From positions 12,666-64,900 of the forward strand of contig DHFW01000007.1 of assembly GCA_002402465.1 (NCBI GenBank): DNA of 52,235 nucleotides, read 5' to 3'. This DNA is from Bacteroidales bacterium UBA4814 (lineage in GTDB: Bacteria > Bacteroidota > Bacteroidia > Bacteroidales > UBA7960). Position 1 is the stretch's first letter. Every line of letters starts with the position of its first letter. Below the pieces are notes generated by a model that ran no database searches, had not been told where the DNA came from, and saw only the letters and a program-made list of their open reading frames with translations. The translations under genes were made by a program, and so were the position numbers. Shown here one piece after another: positions 25,251 through 32,514 of the stretch.

Positions 25251-25934
25251 TTGGAAGCACCATTTCAGCGACGTATCGTAAAAACAGCCGACGGCTCACA
25301 CACCCTCGAACTGGTAGGCATGGACGAGCACTACCATTCTACCTTCGGTGCGCTGCAGGAAAGCAGGCACGTGTTTATTAAGGCTGGTATGCTTGCCCTT
25401 ACTGAGAAAAATTCCGTTCTACACGTTCTGGAAGTCGGCTTTGGCACCGGCCTGAATGCATTGCTTACCCTTTTGGAAGCCGAAAAAGCAAACCTGAAGG
25501 TTTTCTATCATGCCCTGGAACCTTTTCCGCTGCAGCGGGAAGAATATGAAAGGCTTAATTATCCGGCCCTAATGGAAGAAAAAGATCAGGAAGAAACCTT
25601 CATGAAGTTTCACGAAAGTGAATGGGATAAGGATATAGAAATCTCGCCGGGTTTTACACTGAGAAAGGAAAGCAGCGGGCTGGGGGAAGCAAACCTGCGA
25701 GCCGGTTTTTTTCACCTCGTTTATTTCGATGCTTTTGGCCCCGACACCCAGCCTGAGCTTTGGACCCAGCCCATGTTTGAAAAGGTATCTTTGGCCATGA
25801 AGGCCGGCGGAATACTCACCACCTATTGCGCCAAAGGCAGTGTTAAGAGAGCCATGAAAGCAAGTGGTTTTGACATAGAGAAACTCCCCGGCCCGCCCGG
25901 AAAGCGCGAAATTACCAGGGCAATAAAGAGGTGA
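25251..25934 (+). CDS. MnmC-like (DUF752) tRNA methyltransferase, oxidase domain absent (TTG start)
   Basis: The 227 residues correspond to the methyltransferase half of MnmC, which makes mnm5U from nm5U at wobble position 34 of tRNA. Signatures: RIVKTADGSHTLELVGMDEHYHSTFGALQESRHVFIKAGM, the SAM motif VLEVGFGTGLNALLTLLEAE, and the terminal VYFDAFGPDTQPELWTQPMF...GGILTTYCAKGSVKRAMKASGFDIEKLPGPPGKREITRA. The C-terminal FAD oxidase domain of enterobacterial MnmC is not present. Start TTG at 25251 is chosen because upstream ATG codons lie within the previous gene; homologous starts align near here. With queA it forms a wobble-base modification pair. A purine-rich repeat and then tRNA-Tyr follow. 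Confidence 0.83.
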   Translation: MEAPFQRRIVKTADGSHTLELVGMDEHYHSTFGALQESRHVFIKAGMLALTEKNSVLHVLEVGFGTGLNALLTLLEAEKANLKVFYHALEPFPLQREEYERLNYPALMEEKDQEETFMKFHESEWDKDIEISPGFTLRKESSGLGEANLRAGFFHLVYFDAFGPDTQPELWTQPMFEKVSLAMKAGGILTTYCAKGSVKRAMKASGFDIEKLPGPPGKREITRAIKR

Positions 25935-25945
25935 AGAGGAGAAAA

Positions 25946-25988
25946 TGGGAAGATTTGAGGATGAGAAGATGAGAAGATGAGAAAATGA
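25946..25988. repeat. Degenerate 8-nt tandem repeat (GATGAGAA)
   Basis: GAGGATGA, GAAGATGA, GAAGATGA, GAAAATGA at an 8-nt period, filling most of the gap between the mnmC-like gene and tRNA-Tyr. The word matches the array at 15478-15520. Confidence 0.75.
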
Positions 25989-25991
25989 TTG

Positions 25992-26073
25992 TGGGGGGAG
26001 GAGGATTCGAACCTCCGAAGGCTTAGCCAACAGATTTACAGTCTGCCCCATTTGACCGCTCTGGAATCCCCCC
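25992..26073 (-). tRNA. tRNA-Tyr (anticodon GTA)
   Basis: On the minus strand: acceptor GGGGGGA pairs with TCCCCCC, anticodon stem GCAGA/TCTGT encloses loop CTGTAAA with GTA at positions 34-36, a class II long variable arm follows (GGCTAAGCCTT region), and the T arm reads GGAGGTTCGAATCCTCC. Length is 82 nt. CCA is not encoded: the 3' end after discriminator A continues C-A-A. Confidence 0.95.
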
Positions 26074-26157
26074 TAAAAAAAAGATCGTCCCGCAAAGGGA
26101 TTGCAAAATTAGCAAAAATACTTTTGCAACAAATGATTTTCCTCTTTTCAGAAAAAA

Positions 26158-27693
26158 TTAAAGGGGAATGTTACCGTGCTTTTTTGGCGGAGAGGTTTCG
26201 CGTTTGTTCTCACACATTTCGAGGGCCTGGATCAGCTTCAGCCTGGTGTTTTTTGGGTGAATCACTTCGTCGATATATCCCAGCCCTGCCGCTTTGAACG
26301 GGGTGCAGAAGGTATCTTTGTAATCTTCAACGGCTTTGGTTTTTCCGACCTGATCCAGTTTATCGCGATACAGTATGTTTACCGCACCATCAGGTCCCAT
26401 CACGGCAATTTCGGCGGTTGGGTAACTGTAGTTTACATCGCCACCCAGGTGCTTGCTCGACATCACGATATAGGCACCACCATAGGCCTTGCGGGTAACT
26501 ACCGAAATCTTTGGCACGGTGGCTTCCGCGTAAGCGTAAAGCAGTTTTGCCCCATGCTTAATGATACCGCCAAACTCCTGGCCGGTGCCCGGCAGGAAGC
26601 CCGGCACGTCTTCGAAGGTGATGAGCGGAATGTTGAATGAATCACAAAACCTTACAAAACGAGCGGCTTTTAGAGAAGCATCAATGTCAATAACTCCTGC
26701 CAGCATGGCCGGTTGGTTGGCCACTATGCCCACGGGTTTTCCGTTGAGGCGCGCAAAGCCCACAATGATGTTCTGTGCATAATGCTGCTGCACCTCAAAG
26801 AAGTTGTGATCATCCACCACAGTGGTAATGAGCTCCTTCATGTCGTAAGGCTTGTTCGGATCCTCGGGTATGAGGTTGGTGAGCTTGTCGTCCTGCCGGT
26901 GTGCCGAGTCGGTGCAGGGCTTCACGGGCGGGTCTTCCATGTTGTTGGATGGCAGAAAGCTGAGCAATTCCCTTATCATCATCATGGCCTGCTGGTCATC
27001 GTCAGCGGTAAAGTGAGCCACTCCGCTCTTGGTGTTGTGGGTCATGGCCCCGCCCAGCTCTTCCTTGGTCACCTCTTCGTGGGTAACGGTTTTGATCACA
27101 TCTGGGCCGGTAACGAACATATAGCTGGTTTTCCTTGTCATGAAAATAAAATCGGTAATGGCCGGTGAATACACAGCGCCTCCGGCACAAGGCCCCAGAA
27201 TGGCCGAGATTTGCGGCACCACGCCGCTGGCCTGCACGTTGCGGTAAAAAATGTCGCCATAACCGGCAAGACTCTCCACACCCTCCTGAATACGAGCCCC
27301 GCCACTGTCGTTCAGACCAATGATGGGCGCTCCCATTTTCATGGCCAGCTCCATTACTTTTATAATCTTGTTGGCATTGGTGCGGCTCAGGGAGCCTCCG
27401 AACACGGTGAAGTCCTGCGCAAAGACATACACCAGGCGGCCATCGATCTTCCCATGGCCAGTAACAATGCCATCGCCCGGAATTTTTTGCTTCTCCATAC
27501 CAAAGTCGGTGCATTTGTGCTCCACGAATTTTCCGACCTCCACGAAGGTTCCCGGGTCGAGCAGGTCTTTTATGCGCTCGCGTGCGGTTTTGCGTCCCGA
27601 TTCATGTATTTTAGCTATGCGCTCCTGGCCTCCGCCAAGTTCTGCAGCTCGGTTCTTCTCTTCCAGTTCCCTGTATTTTTCTTTCAGTGACAT
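26158..27693 (-). CDS. pccB: Acyl-CoA carboxylase carboxyltransferase (beta) subunit
   Basis: A 511-residue carboxyltransferase of biotin-dependent acyl-CoA carboxylases (propionyl-CoA carboxylase beta / MmdA type). Motifs: GDGIVTGHGKIDGRLVYVFAQDFTVFGGSL, PIIGLNDSGGARIQEGVESLAGYGDIF, ILGPCAGGAVYSPAITDF, EELGGAMTHNTKSGVAHF, and the second half FEDVPGFLPGTGQEFGGIIKHGAKLLYAYAEATVPKISVVTRKAYGGAYIVMSSKHLGGD. It is last in an operon behind a biotin carboxyl carrier (12-bp gap) and a biotin carboxylase, which argues for a carboxylase rather than a sodium-pumping decarboxylase. Substrate (propionyl- or acetyl-CoA) is not certain. Confidence 0.92.
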   Translation of the reverse strand: MSLKEKYRELEEKNRAAELGGGQERIAKIHESGRKTARERIKDLLDPGTFVEVGKFVEHKCTDFGMEKQKIPGDGIVTGHGKIDGRLVYVFAQDFTVFGGSLSRTNANKIIKVMELAMKMGAPIIGLNDSGGARIQEGVESLAGYGDIFYRNVQASGVVPQISAILGPCAGGAVYSPAITDFIFMTRKTSYMFVTGPDVIKTVTHEEVTKEELGGAMTHNTKSGVAHFTADDDQQAMMMIRELLSFLPSNNMEDPPVKPCTDSAHRQDDKLTNLIPEDPNKPYDMKELITTVVDDHNFFEVQQHYAQNIIVGFARLNGKPVGIVANQPAMLAGVIDIDASLKAARFVRFCDSFNIPLITFEDVPGFLPGTGQEFGGIIKHGAKLLYAYAEATVPKISVVTRKAYGGAYIVMSSKHLGGDVNYSYPTAEIAVMGPDGAVNILYRDKLDQVGKTKAVEDYKDTFCTPFKAAGLGYIDEVIHPKNTRLKLIQALEMCENKRETSPPKKHGNIPL

Positions 27694-27704
27694 ATCTTGT
27701 TTTT

Positions 27705-28229
27705 TTATTCTGAAACATCATAATCAATTACTACCAGGGGCTGCCGTGCTTCAACAGTTTGGCCCTCGAAAATCTTAATATCAGCGACTTTTCCGGCTTT
27801 CTTGGCCTTAAACTCACTCTCCATTTTCATGGCCGAAATAATAATTACGGTTTGCCCGGCTTCTACTTTTTCACCTTTCTCAACAAATACTTTTACTACT
27901 TTGCCCGGAATCGGGGCGGCAATTACGCTGTCACCATCATCGTCGGTTCCTTTTTTGCGGCTGGCCAGGTATTTGGCTTCGGAATCGATGATTTCCACCT
28001 CAAAGGTGCTTTTCTTGGTGTTTACCAGGTATTTCTTAACGCCGTTTACCGGAATGAGCTCAAGGTTGAACGATCTGTTCTGGTAAATTACGGAGTAGCT
28101 GCCCTCACTTACCTTCACAAAATCAAGGTCAAACTCTTTTCCGTCAAGCGCCACCAGCAATTTGTTGCCTTGCCTGCTTAGCATTTCTACTTTGGCAATT
28201 CTGTCTTTTAATTTTACTTCGAATGGCAT
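27705..28229 (-). CDS. Biotin carboxyl carrier protein of acyl-CoA carboxylase
   Basis: A 174-residue biotin/lipoyl-domain protein. The C-terminal 75 residues form the biotinyl domain with the acceptor lysine in SAMKMESEF; the preceding segment (IAAPIPGKVVKVFVEKGEKVEAGQTVIII) is typical of its first half. The N-terminal 95 residues resemble the beta-rich linker found in the carrier part of propionyl-CoA and pyruvate carboxylases. It lies 12 bp before the carboxyltransferase and 9 bp after the biotin carboxylase, so the three subunits are made together. Confidence 0.9.
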   Translation of the reverse strand: MPFEVKLKDRIAKVEMLSRQGNKLLVALDGKEFDLDFVKVSEGSYSVIYQNRSFNLELIPVNGVKKYLVNTKKSTFEVEIIDSEAKYLASRKKGTDDDGDSVIAAPIPGKVVKVFVEKGEKVEAGQTVIIISAMKMESEFKAKKAGKVADIKIFEGQTVEARQPLVVIDYDVSE

Positions 28230-28238
28230 AGCGCTAGT

Positions 28239-29744
28239 TTAAAGTTTTAATACATTCCTAACCCGGTTGTAATCCTTCCAGTTGTTTTTCAGGGCGGTCA
28301 TTTCCCTGGGGCTTGCCCGCTCCATTTTGTCGAGGTATTCAATGAAGGCAGTAATGATAACCATGTCCTCAACGATTTCACTATGGGGTTCTTCCTTCAT
28401 TAAAAAGTCAAAATTTTCTTCAATAAAGTGGGTGGTGTAATTCCCTTTAATGAAATTCTGGGCCATGGTGATGCGCTCAAGGAATTTCAGGTTGTTTTTT
28501 ACACCGGTTACTTTAAACTCCTTGATGGCCCGCCGGGTTCTTTCCAGGGCATCTTTTCGGTCGCGCCCCCAAACGATGAGTTTTGCCATCAGTGGGTCGT
28601 AGTAAAGCGGTATTTCAAAGCCTTCGTAAATGTAGCCGTCCACACGCACGCCCACGCCGTAGGGAATATCGATATGGGTCACCTTGCCCGGAGCAGGCAT
28701 AAAATTGTTGTCAGGATCTTCGGCATATACACGGCACTCTATGGCATGGCCGCTCTGTTTCAGTTCGTTTTGCTTGTAGGTAAGGGGTAAGCCATTGGCA
28801 ATATTAATTTGCTCCTTTACCAGGTCAACGCCCACCACGCGCTCGGTAATGGGGTGCTCCACCTGCAGGCGGGTGTTCATTTCCAGGAAATAGTAGTTCA
28901 GGTCATTATCCACTATGAATTCTATGGTTCCTGCGCCTTCATAATTCACAGCCTTTGCAGCGGCCACAGCATACTCTCCCATTTCTGTTCTTTTTTCAGG
29001 GGTGAGGATGGGCGAGGGGGATTCTTCAACGATCTTTTGGTGGCGTCGCTGCACCGAGCATTCGCGTTCAAACAAATGAATTACATTGCCGTGACGGTCG
29101 GCCAAAATTTGGAACTCAATATGATGCGGCGATTCGATGTATTTTTCAATAAAAACCGAATCGTCGCCAAAAGCCGACCTGGCCTCTGAGCGTGCGGCCC
29201 GCAGTGCACTTTTTACATCACGATTATTTTTTACCAGGCGCATGCCTTTGCCACCCCCTCCAGCCGAAGCCTTGATCATGACCGGAAGGCCAATCTCTTT
29301 AATGGTCTTCAATGCTTCACTTTCTGTGGAAATTTTGCCTGCTGTGCCCGGCACCACCGGCACACCAGCATCCATCATGGTTTTGCGGGCAGTGATCTTA
29401 TCGCCCATCTTTGAAATGGCATAGGCCGAGGGACCAATAAAAATGATGCCTTCCTTTTGGCATCGCTCAGAGAAACCGGCATTTTCTGACAAAAAACCAT
29501 AACCGGGATGTATGGCGTCAGCCCCGCTTTTCTTAGCCACTTCAATGATTTTATTGCGGTTCAGGTACGATTCGAGCGATGGCGAAGGACCTATGTAGTA
29601 GGCCTCATCCGCATACAGCACGTGCATGGCCTTGCGGTCGGCCTCGGAATATACAGCTACCGTTTGAATACCCATTTCGCGACACGAGCGCATGATCCGC
29701 ACTGCAATTTCACCGCGATTGGCAACCAACACTTTTTTAATCAT
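28239..29744 (-). CDS. accC: Biotin carboxylase subunit of acyl-CoA carboxylase
   Basis: ATP-dependent carboxylation of biotin on the carrier protein. 501 residues: N-terminal Rossmann part (MIKKVLVANRGEIAVRIMRSCREMGIQTVAVYSEAD), ATP-grasp with the glycine-rich loop KASAGGGGKGMRLV, HIEFQILADRHGNVIHLFERECSVQRRHQKIVEE, FLEMNTRLQVEHPITE, and the C-terminal domain ending YNRVRNVLKL. About 50 residues longer than AccC of acetyl-CoA carboxylase, as is usual for the propionyl-CoA carboxylase alpha type in this phylum. First gene of the three-gene operon, transcribed away from the thioredoxin fusion. Confidence 0.94.
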   Translation of the reverse strand: MIKKVLVANRGEIAVRIMRSCREMGIQTVAVYSEADRKAMHVLYADEAYYIGPSPSLESYLNRNKIIEVAKKSGADAIHPGYGFLSENAGFSERCQKEGIIFIGPSAYAISKMGDKITARKTMMDAGVPVVPGTAGKISTESEALKTIKEIGLPVMIKASAGGGGKGMRLVKNNRDVKSALRAARSEARSAFGDDSVFIEKYIESPHHIEFQILADRHGNVIHLFERECSVQRRHQKIVEESPSPILTPEKRTEMGEYAVAAAKAVNYEGAGTIEFIVDNDLNYYFLEMNTRLQVEHPITERVVGVDLVKEQINIANGLPLTYKQNELKQSGHAIECRVYAEDPDNNFMPAPGKVTHIDIPYGVGVRVDGYIYEGFEIPLYYDPLMAKLIVWGRDRKDALERTRRAIKEFKVTGVKNNLKFLERITMAQNFIKGNYTTHFIEENFDFLMKEEPHSEIVEDMVIITAFIEYLDKMERASPREMTALKNNWKDYNRVRNVLKL

Positions 29745-29780
29745 ATGGATATGGGATTGGTTTTTTTTAACTTCGAATTA

Positions 29781-29813
29781 TAAAGTTACTAAACATTTGT
29801 TTTAGTGCGAAAA
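29781..29813 (-). promoter_or_regulatory. Possible promoter of the acyl-CoA carboxylase operon
   Basis: On the minus strand TTTTC (29813-29809), 20 bp, then TAACTTTA (29788-29781), which differs from TAnnTTTG at one position. It lies 36 bp upstream of the accC start. Confidence 0.4.
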
Positions 29814-29877
29814 CATTTTTTCATTACCAGCAAAATTTAGAACTGACAATGCCAACATTTTGATTGTCATTTTGGCA

Positions 29878-29913
29878 TATATTTGCCTTTGGCAGGGCAT
29901 TTGACAAAGGCAA
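29878..29913 (+). promoter_or_regulatory. -7 box overlapped by an inverted repeat, upstream of the thioredoxin fusion
   Basis: TATATTTG (29878-29885) matches TAnnTTTG exactly. It overlaps the left arm of a perfect 9-bp inverted repeat, TTGCCTTTG (29883-29891) and CAAAGGCAA (29905-29913), with a 13-bp spacer. A second pair, TGCCAA/TTGGCA, lies just upstream (29850-29877). The arrangement looks like an operator covering the transcription start. The regulator is not known. Confidence 0.5.
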
Positions 29914-29950
29914 GTATTCAAATATATCAATATAAAAAATTAATTCTGTT

Positions 29951-31219
29951 ATGGCCGAAATAAATCAGGATGCTTTTGAAGAGCTTTTGCAGGAGCACGA
30001 AAATGTAGTGTTGGATTTTTACTCAACCGAATGCCCGCCCTGCGAGGCGCTGGCTCCAAAGTTTGAAAGCCTTGGCGAGCTGTATGGAGAAGACATTCAC
30101 TTTGTAAAAATGTACAGGCAGGGCAATCGCGAGTTGGCGCAGAGACTGGGCGTAATGTCATCGCCCACGCTGTTGTTTTTCAAAAGTGGCAAGCAAGTAG
30201 GAGAGGTGTTGAGGGGTGGCATTCGCCGCTCAGAAATAATGCGCAATCTTGACCAAATGCTTCCCGAAAGCCGTGTAAAGGAAATTCATTCAAAAATAAA
30301 GCCGGTAACCACCCATACCGAAGCCCTTATTTTGGGTGCAGGCCCGGGCGGATTGGCAGCAGCCATTTACCTGGCGCAGGCAAAAGTAGATACCCTGCTG
30401 GTTGACCCGCTTTTGCCGGGCGGGCAGGTTTCGACCACCCACCAGGTGAGCAACTACCCGGGTTTTGTTGAACCCCAGCCCGGCTATATGCTGGCACATT
30501 ACATGGCCGAGCAGGCAAAGGTTGCCGGTGCAAAGTTCAAGGTGGCAGTAGAGATAAGTAAAGTTGATCTGGTAAACAAAGAAGTGCTCATTGATGGCTT
30601 TGAAACCATAAAAGCCAAAAAAATTGTGATTGCTACAGGCGCTTCGCCCAGGTATCTGAACATAGCGGGCGAGAAGGAGTTTTATGGCAAAGGCATTTCG
30701 TATTGTGCCACCTGCGATGCCAAGTATTTTCACGACAAGGAAGTAGTAATCATTGGCGGCGGTAATACTGCGGTGGAAGAGTCAGCATTTATTTCAAAGT
30801 TCGCTTCAAAGATCACCATGGTGCAGCAATTGCCCTATCTTACGGCCAATAAAACGGCCCAGGATGTGGCCCTTGCCGACCCCAAGATCAACATAATTTA
30901 CGAGCACGAACCGCGAGGATTTTACCGCGATGGCGACAAAGTGCTGATGAAGATGCAAGACCTCAAATCGGGTGAGCTGAAAGAATTGGTTAGCGATGGG
31001 GTGTTCGTTTTTGTAGGTATGAAACCCAACCTCGACCTGATCACTGATGACCTGGAAAAGGACCAGTGGGGTTACATTAAAACCGACGACGAAATGCGTA
31101 CCAGCATTCCGGGCGTATATGCCGTGGGCGATGTGATCAGCAAGAAATACCGACAGATCACCACCGCCGTAGCCGATGGAACCATTGCTTCCATTGCCCT
31201 GGCCAAGGAACTGGAATAA
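29951..31219 (+). CDS. trxB: Thioredoxin-thioredoxin reductase fusion
   Basis: A 422-residue fusion of two redox proteins. Residues 1-105 are a thioredoxin domain with active site C28-P-P-C31 (instead of CGPC) and the cis-proline segment SSPTLLFF. Residues 120-422 are an NADPH-dependent thioredoxin reductase: FAD motif ALILGAGPGGLAAAIYLAQA, redox-active C252-A-T-C255, NADPH motif VVIIGGGNTAVEES and the C-terminal FAD motif GVYAVGDVISKKYRQITTAVADG. The domain order is the reverse of the mycobacterial TrxB-Trx fusion. The reductase presumably reduces its own thioredoxin domain. Monocistronic, with a promoter-overlapping inverted repeat upstream and a GC-rich hairpin after the stop. Confidence 0.9.
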   Translation: MAEINQDAFEELLQEHENVVLDFYSTECPPCEALAPKFESLGELYGEDIHFVKMYRQGNRELAQRLGVMSSPTLLFFKSGKQVGEVLRGGIRRSEIMRNLDQMLPESRVKEIHSKIKPVTTHTEALILGAGPGGLAAAIYLAQAKVDTLLVDPLLPGGQVSTTHQVSNYPGFVEPQPGYMLAHYMAEQAKVAGAKFKVAVEISKVDLVNKEVLIDGFETIKAKKIVIATGASPRYLNIAGEKEFYGKGISYCATCDAKYFHDKEVVIIGGGNTAVEESAFISKFASKITMVQQLPYLTANKTAQDVALADPKINIIYEHEPRGFYRDGDKVLMKMQDLKSGELKELVSDGVFVFVGMKPNLDLITDDLEKDQWGYIKTDDEMRTSIPGVYAVGDVISKKYRQITTAVADGTIASIALAKELE

Positions 31220-31251
31220 AAAGGGCAGGGAAAAGTCTGAATATAAAGGCA

Positions 31252-31268
31252 GGGGCAGGTCGCGCCCC
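31252..31268. repeat. GC-rich hairpin related to the 4984-5003 palindrome
   Basis: GGGGC-aggtcgc-GCCCC sits between the convergent trxB fusion and rlmH. It shares the CAGGTCGCG core with the perfect palindrome at 4984-5003, so it is probably a decayed copy of the same repeat. Possible roles include transcription termination between convergent genes, although no T-run follows. Confidence 0.45.
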
Positions 31269-31279
31269 ATCACTGCATT

Positions 31280-31753
31280 TTATTCATTATGATAGCCTTC
31301 GTTGCGTATAATGGTAAAAGCCCGGTATAGCTGCTCCACAAAGAAAAGACGAACCATTTGGTGCGAAAAGGTCATTTTCGAAAGTGATAGTTTCAGTTGG
31401 GCTTTGGCTTTCACGGTTTCATCAAAACCCCAGGCGCCGCCCACCACAAACAAAAGGTTTTTGGTTGACTGGTTGAGCCTTTGCTGGATAAAGGCGGCAA
31501 ATTCGACGGAAGTGAAGGTTTTCCCTTTCTCATCGAGTAACACAGAGAAGTCGGCCTTGTCCATTTGTTGCAAAATCACTTCGGCCTCTTTTTGCATGAG
31601 CTGGGCAGGGGGAAATGACTGGAATTTTCGGGCAAGGCTATGCTCCAGCACTTCGAATGTGGTGTAATGAGCCAGGCGCTTCAGGAATTTCTCAATGCCT
31701 TCGCGCAAATAAGCATCATCGGTTTTGCCAATGGTAAGTAAGGTAATTTTCAT
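31280..31753 (-). CDS. rlmH: 23S rRNA (pseudouridine1915-N3)-methyltransferase
   Basis: A 157-residue SPOUT methyltransferase that modifies pseudouridine 1915 in helix 69 of 23S rRNA on assembled ribosomes. Start MKITLLTIGKTDDAYLREGIEKFLKRLAHY; SAM-binding knot region LLFVVGGAWGFDETVKAKAQLKLSLSKMTFSHQMVRLFFVEQLYRAFTIIRNEGYHNE at the C-terminus is highly characteristic. Full family length. It is divergent from the DUF4783 gene and convergent with the trxB fusion. Confidence 0.96.
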   Translation of the reverse strand: MKITLLTIGKTDDAYLREGIEKFLKRLAHYTTFEVLEHSLARKFQSFPPAQLMQKEAEVILQQMDKADFSVLLDEKGKTFTSVEFAAFIQQRLNQSTKNLLFVVGGAWGFDETVKAKAQLKLSLSKMTFSHQMVRLFFVEQLYRAFTIIRNEGYHNE

Positions 31754-31798
31754 TGCTTTGTTTTTTTTGCCCCCATTTTATTTGGTTCAGAATGTGGG

Positions 31799-31831
31799 TT
31801 TTGCAAAGGCACGCATTTTGCATTATCTTTG
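31799..31831 (+). promoter_or_regulatory. Strong Bacteroidetes-type promoter of the DUF4783 gene
   Basis: TTTTG (31799-31803), 20 bp, then TATCTTTG (31824-31831): both elements and spacing match the Bacteroidetes housekeeping promoter. The predicted transcript has a leader of about 85 nt before the ATG at 31923. Confidence 0.65.
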
Positions 31832-31922
31832 TTACTGAAATTAAAAGGCGCCTCAAATTTTTTACAATAATAATTGATTTGGTTCAGTTTTTGCAAAGCT
31901 ATTGCCGAATTTACTTTTGATC

Positions 31923-32330
31923 ATGAAAAAGACGCTTACTCATTTTGTTTTTCTCGGCATTATCCTTTTATTGCAGGCTTCTACGGCTTTTTCACAAACC
32001 GACAGTATGGCTCGCGAAATAGCGCAGGCCATTCGCCAGGGTAATGCCCGCGAGGTGGCCAAGCACTTCGGGCAAAATGTTGACCTGACCCTTCCGGGCA
32101 GCGAAGGTACCTTCAGTAAGTCGCAGGCCGAAATAATTCTCCGTAATTTCTTTTCGCGCAACGTGCCCACAGCACTCTCCATTCCCCATCAGGGTACTTC
32201 GCGCGATGGGTCCATTTACGTTATAGGAACCCTGCAGACCAGGGGAGGGCAAAGCTACCGCACCTATTTCCTGCTGAAAAAGGTTTCAGATAATTTCCAG
32301 TTACACCAGATTCAATTCGAACCGCAATAG
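31923..32330 (+). CDS. DUF4783 family exported protein
   Basis: A 135-residue protein with a clear Sec signal peptide (MKKTLTHFVFLGIILLLQASTAFSQ, cleavage probably after AFS). The mature part, MAREIAQAIRQGNAREVAKHFGQNVDLTLPGSEGTFSKSQAEIILRNFFSRN...YVIGTLQTRGGQSYRTYFLLKKVSDNFQLHQIQFE, is a DUF4783/SnoaL-like (NTF2-fold) module. Function unknown; periplasmic or secreted. The start at 31923 is preferred to an in-frame ATG seven codons upstream because the signal peptide then begins with the usual MKK. Confidence 0.82.
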   Translation: MKKTLTHFVFLGIILLLQASTAFSQTDSMAREIAQAIRQGNAREVAKHFGQNVDLTLPGSEGTFSKSQAEIILRNFFSRNVPTALSIPHQGTSRDGSIYVIGTLQTRGGQSYRTYFLLKKVSDNFQLHQIQFEPQ

Positions 32331-32514
32331 CTGCAGATTAGTTTGTTCAGAATAATTTAAGTGGCCGAAAGGCCATTTTTATTTTTGTACCTTTAATGAA
32401 AGTACCGGCCAGTTTTTTATTGCTGAACCGGGCTTTCTTTTTACTATATTTATATTTTTGTGTATTTACAAGAGAGCCCAGGTTAGTGTGCCAAACTTTC
32501 CAACCCCTTTTTGA

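Noticed and set aside
26158..29744. Sodium-translocating methylmalonyl-CoA decarboxylase
   Set aside because: A complete biotin carboxylase is present and no membrane decarboxylase subunit is found, so a carboxylase is the better call.
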